From CAVPHV01 sp963821095 (GTDB lineage Bacteria > Actinomycetota > Acidimicrobiia > Spongiisociales > UBA5794), in the NCBI GenBank assembly GCA_963821095.1, contig CAWGCJ010000001.1:73863-137862 (forward strand): a stretch of 64,000 nt of DNA, given 5' to 3'. Below, piece by piece: positions 8,988-18,963 of the stretch (its first letter is position 1; every line of letters begins with the position of its first letter). The notes below the pieces were generated by a model, which searched no databases, was not told where the DNA came from, and saw only the letters and a list, made by a program, of their open reading frames with translations. The position numbers and the translations under genes were made by a program.

Positions 8988-11900
8988 CTACGTCGCTTGG
9001 CGAGCTCGCTTCCACGACGACTTGTATTCCTTGATGGCCTGGAGGTAGTCACCTGCCGCCATAGCCGCTTCGCCCCGGGCGAATGCAGCCGCAGCCTGCC
9101 TGATCTTCCAGCGCTTGCCGCCATGGGCGATAGCCCGCTCGAGCTCGTAGCGAGCCAACAGGTAGTCAGCGGCAACCAGCTTGGACTCCGCAGCCCCGGC
9201 TCCCACCGCAACCGGACCGTCGCCGGCCGCGACCGGGTCGAGCTTGCGAGCTGCGTTGTACTCGTGGGTGAACACGGCTGCACCGTTGTTGCGCAGCTTG
9301 TTGGCGTTCTGCCAGTACCAGCCGCGCAGGCTCTGCCAGATGCGGGACTTGGCGAAACGTAGGTCCTTGTCGACCTTGCGATCCCCGGTCGGAAGCAGAT
9401 CGACAACCTCGTCGAACGCCTCCTCCTTCAAGTCCCGAGCCGTCGTTCCACCCAACTCGAGGCCGACGATCACCGGATCGTGGTCCGACGAGCGATAGAC
9501 GTTGGTCGGATCGAACAGTTCCTGCATGAACTCGGAGTCGCGCTCGCCCGCATCGACGATGTCGTCGTTGTAGTCGAGCACCCGCGGCTCGTCGACATTG
9601 ATGTGCCACACCGCGGTTCCCGTCACCTTCGACGTCAGCGCCTCGGTGGAGAACGCGTAGTCGAGCATTCCGGCCATCCCGAAGAACACAAACGAGTACT
9701 GGTCCGCCGGATCGATGTAGGCATCGACCAGGTTGTCCAGCCCCGTCTCCAACTCGGTGACCGGATCCTCGGCCAGATAAGAGTTCAGGTCACCGATGAC
9801 GAGTACGTCATCGTCACCCGTCGCCGCTTGCAACTCGGCCACGAAGTCGAGCACCGCGGCGGCCTGGTTGGTCCGTCGCTCGTTGTAGCAAGCCTGACCA
9901 TCGTTCTGGTCCTCGTCACCACCGGTGGCGTCCGTGCAGCCCTTCGACTTGAAGTGGTTCACCATCACGGTGAACACCTCGCCGTCGGCCACAAACGTCT
10001 GCGCAATCGGGGGGCGATCCTCGGCGAACACCGGAGCGGGGTCCGCCACCGGCAGTCCGAGCGGTGCCACCGCTTCGGGCTGATAGATCATCCCAACCTT
10101 GATGGCGTTGGTGCTCTCGATACCACCCGGGTAGGCCGGATCGGGCACCGCCGCCCACGTCCCCGGTGCAGTGGCGTCGTTCAACGCATCCACCAGATCA
10201 CCGATGGCGTCGGGACCATTGTTCTCCAACTCCTGGAGTCCAATGATCTGGGCGTCCATCCCCAGAATCGCCTTCACCGTCTTGGCCCGCTGCCGCTCGA
10301 ACTCGGCATCCGAGTCGGCGCCGCGCGGGCTGTCCGGGAACGGGATCGATCCGTCGTCAATCGTCGTCCAGTAGTTCAGCAGGTTGTAGCTGGCCACCCG
10401 CAGGTCGCCACCGACATCCGGAGCTTCCTCACTCGGCCGAACGTTGATGGGCGTAAAAGCCACATCTTCGGTCGGATTGATCCGATATCGGCTGAACGAG
10501 TACGCCATGTTGCCGGTCAAACCGGTCACGGTGTCGCCCAAGCGCAAGGTTCCGTCCGCGTTGAGATACGGCACCTCATCCGGGAACTGGTTCCGGTTGC
10601 CGTCATCGAGCAGGATGCGGTACGGCTCGAGCACATCGGCTACCGAAGGGATGCCGTTGTCGTCGAACGGGAACACCGGCGAAACGATGTTCGTCGGCTG
10701 GAACTGCCGTCCCCCTGAGGCCAGCTCAACCTCACCAAAGCGGTGCAGGTTGAAGTGATCGGTTGCGGACAGCGCCTCGGGGAAGGTCACCAACATGCCT
10801 TCGAACGCCTCGAAGTCGGCCTGATCCGTGACCGGCATGGCGATCGCCGTCGGCGGCACTGCGTTGGTGCCGACGATGGTGACCGTGACGTCCGTCAGCT
10901 GGGTCTCACCGAAGAACTCGTCGACCTCACCAATGATCTCGACCAGATCGCCGACGTCGACGTCAACATCTGACGAGAACCGGTCGAAGACGAAGATACC
11001 GTCCGATGTGGCCGGGTCCTCGTCGCCGTCGACGTCCTGGGCGTAGAAGCCACGCAAGGCGCCATCGCCCTGGAAGTCCCCGGTCACAACACCTGAGGTC
11101 TTGACGAGCTCACCTTCGAACGGTGACACAAAACCATCACCCTGTATCTCGTAGATGGGCGTCTTCGCCATTGCCAGACCGACGATGACTGGGTCGTGGT
11201 CGGAAGACCGGAACGCGTTCTTCTCGTAGAGCGCCTGCTGCGCCGGCTTCTTGAACGACGTGTCGTAGTCGAGGATGTCGGGCTCGTCGGCGTTGATGTG
11301 CCACACCGTGGTGTCATTGACCTTGGCTGCGGTCTCAGTGATCGCCATCGCATAGTCGAGGTAGCCCCACTGACCGCTGAAGACGTAGGAGTATGCCTCT
11401 TCGCCCAGGTCGCGCAACACAAGATCGGTGTAGTCATCCGCGGTGCCGAGAACGTCGTCCGCCCCCCGGGCCAACGCGTCGATCGGGTCTTCCTTGTCGT
11501 ACGAGTTGAGGTCACCGATGATCAGGACGTCGCCGTCACCGCTGGACGTCGGGTCGGATGCCAGCCAATCGGCCAACTCCTCCGCCGCCAGGGTGCGGGT
11601 TAGGTTGCAGCTTCCGGACTCGGGATCGTCGTCACCGGCGCCGCAGGAAGAGCCCTTCGACTTCAGGTGATTGACCACCACCGTCACCGGATCGCCACTG
11701 CCGATCTGCTCGAACGTCTGGGCAACCGCGGCCCGGTTCTTCGGGGTGACATAGTCCAACGGGTTGAGGAAGGCCGGGTCGTCGAGCACCGCGGGTGCCC
11801 CGACCAGGGCTACCGTCGCCGGCTTGTAGATCAACGCCACCTTGATGGCATCGGGTCCTGCCGGACCGGTTGCCACGTAGTCGTACGTGCCGGCTCCGAC

Positions 11901-12876
11901 GACCGCGTTCAGGCCGTCGACAAGGTCGATCAACGCCTCGTCCGTCGCATGATTCTCAATTTCGATGAGGCCAACCACATCGGCGTTGATGTCGGCCAGC
12001 GCTTCGAAGATCTTGTCTCGTTGCCGGGTGAATTCGTTGGCATCATCCGCACCGCGACAGTCCTGATCGGCGAGTGGCCCACAGATGGAGCCACTGTCAT
12101 CGAGGGTCGAGAAGTAGTTCAACACATTGAAGGCTGCCACCTTCATCGTGCCGCCCACATCGTCGGGTGTCGTCGGCCGCTCATTTGTCGCCACGTAGTC
12201 GGCGCCGCCCGTCGGCTGCACCCTGTACAGACTGAAGCCGTAGTCCATCACTCCGGTCACGTTCGAGACGAGATCACCACCGCGGAACAGATTGTCGAGG
12301 GTGAACTCGAGTCCATTCGGATGGATCGCCGGATCCGGGTTCGAACTGGTGCGCCCATCGTCCAGCGTCAGCCGGTCGAGCGCATTGGCCGCGGCAAGCT
12401 CCGCCGCCTCCACTGAGCCCGGCTCGAAGATTGCCGTCGGCTGGTTGTGTCGATCGGTCGTCAGCACGATCTCACCAAAACGATCGAAGTTGAAGTACTC
12501 CGAGATGGTGAGGTCCTGCGGCATCACCATCGACATGCCTTCGAAGGGCTCGAAGTCGTCGATGGTGGTCACCGGGAGCATGACCGTTGCCGGAGTCGGG
12601 AGCGGATTCCCGCTGCCCAACTTGCCCACCGTGACAAATGAGAGTTGGGTCCTCTCGAAGAACTCCTGGACCGTCCCCTGAACGAGCACGAGGTCGCCGA
12701 CGTTGACATCAACCTCGGGCACGTCGAAGAAGTCATTCACGAAGATGCCCTCAGACGTTGCCGGATCGCTATCGGCGTCCGCATCCTCCTCTTGGACGAA
12801 GAAGCCGTTGAGGGCGGCATCGCCCTGGAAGTCGGCAACCACGATCCCAGAGATGACAACGTCCAGCGTCTTCGAG
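8988..12876 (-). CDS. Secreted nuclease, C-terminal part (two OB + endonuclease/exonuclease/phosphatase units)
   Basis: Downstream piece of a giant extracellular nuclease, separated from its N-terminal part (12870-14865) by one frame change near 12870. It holds two consecutive ExeM/NucH-like units: an OB-like domain (VISGIVVADFQGDAALNGFF; second copy VVTGDFQGDGALRGFYAQ) followed by an EEP catalytic domain with metal and catalytic signatures (GLIEIENHA / GLQELENNGPDA, VVNHLKSKGSSCG / MVNHFKSKGC, IGDLNSY, SSDHDPVIVGL in both copies). The last ~150 residues form an Ala/Lys/Arg-rich helical tail of unknown role. Both catalytic copies look intact. An open frame continues upstream to 13154, but those residues are an out-of-frame shadow of the N-terminal part. 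Confidence 0.85.
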
Positions 12877-14865
12877 TGGCGAAACCAATCCGGAGCCTTG
12901 AACGTCGTGGATCGGCGTGATTCCCTCAACGTCAACCACCGAGATGTCCAGCGTGCAGGTGTCGGTGTCACCGGGTCCCAGTGGATCGGCGTCGTTGGCT
13001 GCCGTGATGTCCACGGTGTAGGAGCCGGCGGCGACGGTGTCACTGACTGCCACAGTCGCTGTGGCAGTCTCGCCCGGACCACTTGCCGGTGTCGTCGGGC
13101 CGACCTCGATCGTGCCCGGAGCCGGGTCACCGTTGACCACGCCAGAGATCTCAACCACCGTTTCGTCGGGATCAGTGGCCGTCACGGCGACCGAGCCGGC
13201 GTCGCCGGCGAGTAGCAGAAGGGGTCCGTTGCAGAAAGCCTCGACCGGCAGATCGATGACGCCGCCGAAGCTCTGGTCGGTGTTGACCGCACCAAACGTC
13301 TCCGGCATCTCAGGCGCCCACGTGAAGTCGGCCGAGGTGGTCCCCACACCGGTCAACTGCAACGAGGACGCAACCGGCGTACCGCTCCCCTGGGACACCC
13401 CAATATCGGTCGACGTCATCCCATCCGCAGGGCCGCCCACCGCAACAAACGTCCCCTCATAACTCAAGAACTCAACAACATCCCCCGCAGGATCCACCAA
13501 CGCAAACCCATCGGGAGAACCATTCTGAATCCCCGCCTGCGGGAACTCCAACGTCCCGTAGCCGCCATCCTGATCCGGGATCACCCCAGACAGATTCAAC
13601 GTGGCATACGGCGCCCCACCATTGCCGTTGTAGAACACTACCGACCAACCAGCGAGATCCGACCCAGCCGGACCCGCAACCTCAACACCCTCACCAGTGT
13701 CGGTCCCGGCATTGTCGTAATGCAACTCATTGACCCACGGTGGCGCGAGGACCGGGGCGCCGAAGCTCTGGTCGGTGTTGACCGCACCAAACGTCTCCGG
13801 CATCTCAGGCGCCCACGTGAAGTCGGCCGAGGTGGTCCCCACACCGGTCAACTGCAACGAGGACGCAACCGGCGTACCGCTCCCCTGGGACACCCCAATA
13901 TCGGTCGACGTCATCCCATCCGCAGGGCCGCCCACCGCAGTAAACGTCCCCTCATAACTCAAGAACTCAACAACATCCCCCGCAGGATCCACCAACGCAA
14001 ACCCATCGGGAGAACCATTCTGAATCCCCGCCTGCGGGAACTCCAACGTTCCATAGCCGCCATCCTGATCCGGGATCACCCCAGACAGATTCAACGTGGC
14101 ATACGGCGCCCCACCATTGCCGTTGTAGAACACAACCGACCAATCGGTCAGATCCGACCCAGCCGCACCAGCCACCTCAACACCCTCACCAACATCCGTT
14201 CCATCGTTGTCGTAATGCAACTCATTGATGAAGAGATCGGGGTAGACCGTGGTACCCCCCACAAAGATCTGGCCTGTGTTGGTCGCGCCAAACGTGTTCG
14301 GTGATTCAGCGGCCCAAGCGAAGTCGCCTGCCACCGAACCCGTGCCCATGACCTGCAAGGAAGAACCGGCCGGCGTCCCGCTGGATTCGGCAACACCAAT
14401 ATCGGTCGACGTCATCCCATCGGCCGGGCCACCCACCGCAGTGAACGACCCCTCATAACTCAAGAACTGAACAACGGCTCCAAGATCGTCGACCAACGCC
14501 ATGCCATCTGGCGCGCCGTTCTGAATGCCATTCTCGGGGTAGTTCGTGACCGAAACGCCATAACCATCGCCGAGGTCGGCAAGTGAACCCGACAACACCG
14601 TTGTGTCGTAGACCGCCCCACCGTTGCCGTTGTAGAGCACCAGGCTCCACCCGGTCAGATCGGTCCCTGCCGGGCCGGCAACCTCGATCGCCTCACCCGC
14701 GTCGGTACTGGCGTTGTCGTAGTGAATCTCATTGATGAACACTGTGGAGGCAGCGCCGTCCACCGCACTCGCCGAGCCGATGGGCATCACCACCAGAACC
14801 GAGGCAAGAAGCGCAAGCACCATGAGGGCGCGCAGAGAGCGTTTACGTGTCACAGAAGTCGACAT
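12870..14865 (-). CDS. Secreted nuclease, N-terminal part (signal peptide and three lamin-tail domains)
   Basis: Upstream piece of the same nuclease. It starts with a signal peptide (ALMVLALLASVLVVMPIGSASA) and three lamin-tail-like domains, each beginning with a strand such as VFINEIHYDNAST or WVNELHYDNAGTD and containing DLTGWSLVLYNGNGG and PDGMALVD. Copies two and three are nearly identical at DNA level with a 495-bp period. A Cys-containing beta-sandwich segment and the linker VEGITPIHDVQGSGLVSPLE follow. That linker matches IYEIQGDGFVSPFEGE, which precedes the second nuclease unit, so the chain should continue into the 8988-12876 piece. Reading on in frame instead gives an Arg/Gly-rich nonsense tail to 12769. 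Lamin-tail domains in bacterial nucleases probably serve surface or DNA attachment. Confidence 0.85.
13264..14230. repeat. Two-copy tandem repeat, 495-bp period
   Basis: Copy 1 starts at 13264 and copy 2 at 13759 with the same sequence (gccgaagctctggtcggtgt); both run about 470 bp to a shared end near caactcattga. They encode lamin-tail domains three and two of the secreted nuclease. The very few differences indicate recent duplication or gene conversion. Such a repeat is also prone to misassembly. Confidence 0.85.
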
Positions 14866-15210
14866 TCCGGAACCCCTTCGTTCCTCGGCTTGGATGGCAC
14901 GGTGACCATCGTCTGTCTAACAAAGCCGCACCCGGTGACTCGGGCGGGAACACGAAGTGAACCCCAACGCCCATCTCCGTCACCGGAGACGTTTCCCCAT
15001 CTCCCCAAAGCGTAGTCACTCACGATCTCGCCTGCGTCACAGAGCGTCACCTCGCGAAACCGAACGTAATGAGAGCAATATGAGGCCTCGGGAACGCCCG
15101 ATCCCGCAAAACCCGGGTTCCCGGCCCTGGCTCAGATGACCTTCGGCTCTGGGTCTGATCCCCATCGATCGGGAAGGATGGGCAGGGTACGCGCCAATTG
15201 AGGAGAAACG
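14866..15210. other. Divergent intergenic region, 345 bp
   Basis: Lies between the nuclease start on the minus strand and the DUF1876-like gene on the plus strand. It should hold promoters for both. I see no convincing -35/-10 pair, no RNA gene and no coding sequence. A short CTCCGTCACCGGAG hairpin occurs near 14975. No further structure supported. Confidence 0.4.
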
Positions 15211-15444
15211 ATGACGACGATCCCGGTCACGATCAACCTCGCCAAGTCCGATTCCGGCATCGAAGCGACTGCGGTCATGGTTCTCGAGAAGAAGACCATC
15301 GAAACCACTGCCCACGCTCCCTCGCGCCGCGCCAACGACGATGTCGCCGACAGCCTCGCCATCGCCCGGGCGTTGCGGGCTCTCGAGGTCGAGGTGATGC
15401 ACTGGGTGCACGAGCACATCGACCGCTACGTGGCCAACGAGTAG
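15211..15444 (+). CDS. DUF1876-like small protein
   Basis: 77 residues. The C-terminal half (DDVADSLAIARALRALEVEV) matches the pattern of actinobacterial DUF1876/dsRBD-fold proteins, in which a short beta-sheet is followed by a D/E-x-L-A-x-A-R-A-L helix. The N-terminal strands (TTIPVTINLAKSD, GIEATAVMVL) suit the fold. Family members are small stress-associated proteins of unknown function. ATG start with GAGGAG 6-7 bases upstream. Assignment is by pattern only and could be wrong. Confidence 0.65.
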   Translation: MTTIPVTINLAKSDSGIEATAVMVLEKKTIETTAHAPSRRANDDVADSLAIARALRALEVEVMHWVHEHIDRYVANE

Positions 15445-15485
15445 CCGGGGCTCCCTTCTCCAGCACCTCGGATACCCTCGGCGCC

Positions 15486-17219
15486 GTGAAAACCCGACTC
15501 GAAAAGCCCGCTCGAATTCTCTTCGCCGTCGCCCTGATCAGTGCCGTCATCGTCACGGCCGCCGGTCCGGTCACCGCCGCGGGCACAACTCACTACGTCG
15601 ATCCGGCCGGATCCAACGATGCCCCGGGAACGAAGGCGGCCCCCTGGGAGACCCTGCAACACGCCGTCGACAACGTCGCGGCCGGTGACACCATCGTTGT
15701 CAACCCAGGCACCTACGCCGGGATGCGCATCGAGCATTCCGGCGAACCGGGAGCCCTGATCACCCTCACCGCAGCCGTTCGCGGGACGGTGGTGATCGAT
15801 CGACCAGGACCCAGCAACGTCCACGATTCAAATCTCGAAATCGAGACCTGGGACGGAGACGGAACCGTCCACCACTGGGTAGTCAAGAACATCGAGGTAC
15901 GCGGCGCCCCCAATGCCGGCATCGATGTGCGCGGCACCGCCTCCAATCATTCGCACCACATCACCATCCGCAATGTCAAGGTTCACCACAACGGGGTCGC
16001 CACCACCAAAACGGGGATCTTCTTCGCATTTGTCGACTACGCCACCGTCACCGGTGCCAACAGCCACCACAACGGCGAACACGGCATCTACTTATCCAAC
16101 AGCGGAGACCACTTCACCATCCAACGCAACAGGCTGCACCACAACGAACGGTGTGGCCTCCACATCAACGGGGACCTCTCGCAGGGTGGTGACGGTGTCA
16201 TCTCTGCCGGCCAGATCGACGCCAATCGGATCGAGGCGAACGGCGCTGAAGGGTGTTCTGGGATCAACCTCGATGGCGTCACCGACACCACGATCAGCAA
16301 CAACGTGATCGTCGAGAACCACGCCACTGGAATCGCCGTCTTCCAGCAGGACGGCGCGGTGTGCAGCAGGCAAATCACCATCGCCAACAACACCATCGTC
16401 CAGGCCGCCGACGGCCGCTGGGCGGTGACGGTTGGCACCGGCGGTTGCCGGGATCTGACCATTCTCAACAATGTGCTGCTGACCCGGCACCCCTGGCGCG
16501 GAGCGATCGAACTGCCCGACCTATCCGTCCCCGGCCTTCACAGCGACTACAACCTCGTCGCCGATCGCTTCAGCACCGACGACGGCGACACCACCATCTC
16601 AATTGCGCAGTGGCGAAAGGCAACCGGACAGGACACCCACTCCCGGGTAGCCGGAATCAATGCAGTCTTTGCCACCGGCTCCTACCGCCATCTCGCCGAC
16701 GGCCCGGCGGAGGATGCCGGCACGACCGTGGCGTTGGCTCATGATCACGATGATGTCGCCCGCCCCACTGGAGCCGCCAACGACATCGGCGCCTACGAGA
16801 CCCCCATGTGTCGAGGCCACAAGGCGTCCATCGTCGGTACCAGGGCCGGCGACACGCTGGTGGGCTCGTGGCGACCGGATGTGATCGCAGGCCTCGGCGG
16901 ACACGACGAGATCCGAGGGTTCGGGGGCGATGACCTCATCTGTGGTGGTGACGGCGATGACCACGTCGCCGGCAACAAGGGAGCCGACCACCTGCGGGGC
17001 AACGGCGGCACCGACACCATCCGGGGTGGAGACCAAGCCGACGCCATCTACGGCGGCAAGGGACCCGACGCACTCTGGGGAGGAGACGGTGCCGACGGGC
17101 TCTGGGGTGAAGGGGGCAACGACGCCCTGCACGGCGGACCGGGCACCGACGCTCTCGACGGAGGGTTTGGTGATGACCAGTGCTTCACCGGTGAATCGTT
17201 GACCGCCTGCGAACTTTGA
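15486..17219 (+). CDS. Secreted right-handed beta-helix protein with RTX-type C-terminus
   Basis: 577-residue exported protein. The GTG at 15486 gives a signal peptide (ILFAVALISAVIVTAAGPVTAAG). The mature start YVDPAGSNDAPGTKAAPWET with VAAGDTIVVNPGTY is the common N-terminal cap of parallel beta-helix proteins of the pectate-lyase superfamily (DUF1565-like). Beta-helix rungs with repeated N-x-I/V patterns follow to about residue 440 (ITIRNVKVHHNG, TISNNVIVENHATG). The last ~130 residues are eight or so glycine/aspartate nonapeptides (GGDGDDHVAG, GGTDTIRGGD, GGDGADGLWG), which bind calcium in RTX proteins. The frame is open upstream to 15198 but overlaps the previous gene. Polysaccharide binding or lysis is likely but not provable. 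Confidence 0.85.
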   Translation: MKTRLEKPARILFAVALISAVIVTAAGPVTAAGTTHYVDPAGSNDAPGTKAAPWETLQHAVDNVAAGDTIVVNPGTYAGMRIEHSGEPGALITLTAAVRGTVVIDRPGPSNVHDSNLEIETWDGDGTVHHWVVKNIEVRGAPNAGIDVRGTASNHSHHITIRNVKVHHNGVATTKTGIFFAFVDYATVTGANSHHNGEHGIYLSNSGDHFTIQRNRLHHNERCGLHINGDLSQGGDGVISAGQIDANRIEANGAEGCSGINLDGVTDTTISNNVIVENHATGIAVFQQDGAVCSRQITIANNTIVQAADGRWAVTVGTGGCRDLTILNNVLLTRHPWRGAIELPDLSVPGLHSDYNLVADRFSTDDGDTTISIAQWRKATGQDTHSRVAGINAVFATGSYRHLADGPAEDAGTTVALAHDHDDVARPTGAANDIGAYETPMCRGHKASIVGTRAGDTLVGSWRPDVIAGLGGHDEIRGFGGDDLICGGDGDDHVAGNKGADHLRGNGGTDTIRGGDQADAIYGGKGPDALWGGDGADGLWGEGGNDALHGGPGTDALDGGFGDDQCFTGESLTACEL

Positions 17220-17233
17220 CCGCGGCAGGAGCG

Positions 17234-17521
17234 TCAGTTCGAACGCGAGGAGCGCAGCGCCGCCATCTCGGCGGCCACCGACCGCACGCTCTCCCCGAGA
17301 CGCGGCAGGTGCGCAGAACGCCGTCGATAGCCGGTGCTCTGTTGATCAAGGATCGCATCACGCCGGATGCGCAGCACATCAACCTGCCGCTTGGCGTCTC
17401 GCACCGCCCCAAGCGCGACGTCGGTTGCAGCAGCTATGACGACCACGGCGCGTTCTGCATCCTGGGACTCGTGCTCCTCGGCGTCTTCGAGGTCGAGTGA
17501 CGGGCCGGCAGCGGGAATCAT
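17234..17521 (-). CDS. Small charged protein coupled to coiled-coil gene
   Basis: 95-residue protein starting at an ATG that overlaps the stop of the upstream coiled-coil gene (ATGA), the main evidence that it is real. It is rich in Asp, Glu, Arg and Ala, with a likely helical stretch (DVALGAVRDAKRQVDVLRIR) and an Arg/Ser-rich end. No family recognised. It could regulate or bind its coiled-coil neighbour; that is inference from coupling only. Confidence 0.5.
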   Translation of the reverse strand: MIPAAGPSLDLEDAEEHESQDAERAVVVIAAATDVALGAVRDAKRQVDVLRIRRDAILDQQSTGYRRRSAHLPRLGESVRSVAAEMAALRSSRSN

Positions 17522-18195
17522 GCGAGGTCGATTCCGTATTCGAGGTCGCCGGCGGCTTCCTCGAGGCCAACCGATTCGGTCACTGCGATCGGTTCGGTCA
17601 GCGCAACGGGCTCAACGACATGGAGAACGGGAGGTGGCGCCGGGACCTCGATGGAATGGTCGGCCGACGGGTGAAGGAACCGCTCGGACTGAGGAATCGG
17701 TGGTGTCAGCGGTGCCGGCTCAACCAGTGTCTCCCACGAGGGCGGGGTGACGGGCATCGCGGCGTCCTTCAACAGCGGCTCGAGCTCGGTCTGCAACTCA
17801 TTGAGGGCAGGCAGTTGCCTGTCGAGCAGGGCCTGAATGGCCTCAGCCCTGGTCCTGGTCTCTGCTGCGTCGGCCACCGCCTGAGCCCGTATCTCCTCCG
17901 CCTCGAGTCGGGCCTCTTGGAGTTGATCCTCAGCCGTAGCCTCGGTCTTGATACGGTGGCGCTCGGCCTCCTCGCGAGTCTCGGCCGCAAAGGCTTCAGC
18001 CTGGAGACGGAGCTCGTCACATTCACTGTGAGCCGCGCTCAGCATCTCTTCGCGAGTGCGCTTGGCATCTTCGAGGTTGGCGCGCACGGTCGCAGCAGCC
18101 GCCTCAGCCTCGGCGACGATCCTCTCCATCTGTTGGTCGATCGACGACAACTCGTGGTCGGCATCCATGGCACCGGTTTCATTCCACATGAGCAT
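17518..18195 (-). CDS. Coiled-coil protein, function unknown
   Basis: 225 residues dominated by one long Ala/Glu/Arg coiled coil (residues ~20-130; segments such as RIVAEAEAAAATVRANLEDA and AEEIRAQAVADAAETRTRAE), followed by a Pro/Val-rich, acidic tail. The pattern recalls DivIVA-like or ATP-synthase-b-like helical proteins, but no diagnostic motif of either is visible. The start at 18195 has GAGAAGG just upstream; the frame is open to 18309 without a better signal. The stop overlaps the next small gene. Possible scaffold or polarity factor, speculative. Confidence 0.6.
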   Translation of the reverse strand: MLMWNETGAMDADHELSSIDQQMERIVAEAEAAAATVRANLEDAKRTREEMLSAAHSECDELRLQAEAFAAETREEAERHRIKTEATAEDQLQEARLEAEEIRAQAVADAAETRTRAEAIQALLDRQLPALNELQTELEPLLKDAAMPVTPPSWETLVEPAPLTPPIPQSERFLHPSADHSIEVPAPPPVLHVVEPVALTEPIAVTESVGLEEAAGDLEYGIDLA

Positions 18196-18341
18196 TCCCT
18201 TCTCAGAGGTTTGGGGGGGTTCGGGGTATGTCTCTCCTATGGAATCGGCCCAACGGGCACATTCCAGGAGGACGGTCCTGGCCGGGGCGAATGCACTAGT
18301 CATTTTCATTTCGCACGGAATCGAACCGGTAGGGTTCTGGC

Positions 18342-18842
18342 GTGGATGTGACGATCAGAGCGGCGATGGCTGGAGATCTGCCCCGCCTCACCGCCATCTA
18401 CAACCACTACATCGACGGCTCCCATGTCTCGTTCGACGTCGACCCCTGGACGATTGAGCGGCGGCGGGAGTGGTTTGCCAAGTACGCGCCGACCGGCCGC
18501 CATCGCGTCCTCGTGGTCGAAACCGCCGATGGGGTGGTTGGCGCCGCTTGGAGCAGCCCGTTTCGCCCCAAGGCGGCGTACGACACGTCGGTCGAGACCA
18601 CCATCGTGCTCGACCCTGCGGCGATCGGTCGTGGGCTCGGCAAGCGGCTGCTGGCCGCCCTCCTCGACGAACTGGCCGCCGAGGACGTGCACCGCGCCTA
18701 CGCGGTTATCGCGCTCCCCAATGATGCCTCGATCGCGCTTCATCACCGGCTGGGCTACCGCTCCCTCGGTATCCAGAATGAGGTCGGCAGGATGTACGGC
18801 AAGTACTGGGACACCAAGCTGCTCGAAAGGCGGTTCCCCTAG
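18342..18842 (+). CDS. GNAT N-acetyltransferase, phosphinothricin-acetyltransferase-like
   Basis: 166-residue acetyl-CoA-dependent N-acyltransferase. It has the layout of the Pat/Bar/YncA group: TIRAAMAGDLPRLTAIYNHY at the N-terminus, a V/S-rich strand with PFRPKAAYDTSVETTIVLDP, the acetyl-CoA pyrophosphate loop IGRGLGKRLL (Q/RxxGxG/A), and NDASIALHHRLGYRSLG in the final motif. The substrate may be phosphinothricin/methionine sulfoximine-like amines. GTG start at 18342; stands alone between divergent and downstream units. Confidence 0.85.
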   Translation: MDVTIRAAMAGDLPRLTAIYNHYIDGSHVSFDVDPWTIERRREWFAKYAPTGRHRVLVVETADGVVGAAWSSPFRPKAAYDTSVETTIVLDPAAIGRGLGKRLLAALLDELAAEDVHRAYAVIALPNDASIALHHRLGYRSLGIQNEVGRMYGKYWDTKLLERRFP

Positions 18843-18963
18843 AAGTCTCCGACCCCGCTTATGGTCCCTTTATGTGTGACCTGGTACCTACTACGGAGCA
18901 CGACCTACCCACCACGCCGGTACCCTCACCCCACCGGGCAACGATCGACACCCAGGAGGACCA

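Noticed and set aside
9480..10718. 412-codon plus-strand frame opposite the nuclease
   Set aside because: Antisense shadow typical of high-GC DNA; the minus strand has clear nuclease motifs throughout.
12769..13154. Long Arg/Ser-rich extensions at the overlap of the two nuclease frames
   Set aside because: They are out-of-frame readings on either side of the frame break; their composition is that of shadow frames.
14866..15210. Possible riboswitch in the nuclease leader
   Set aside because: Short stems only; no conserved core of any riboswitch class I can recognise.
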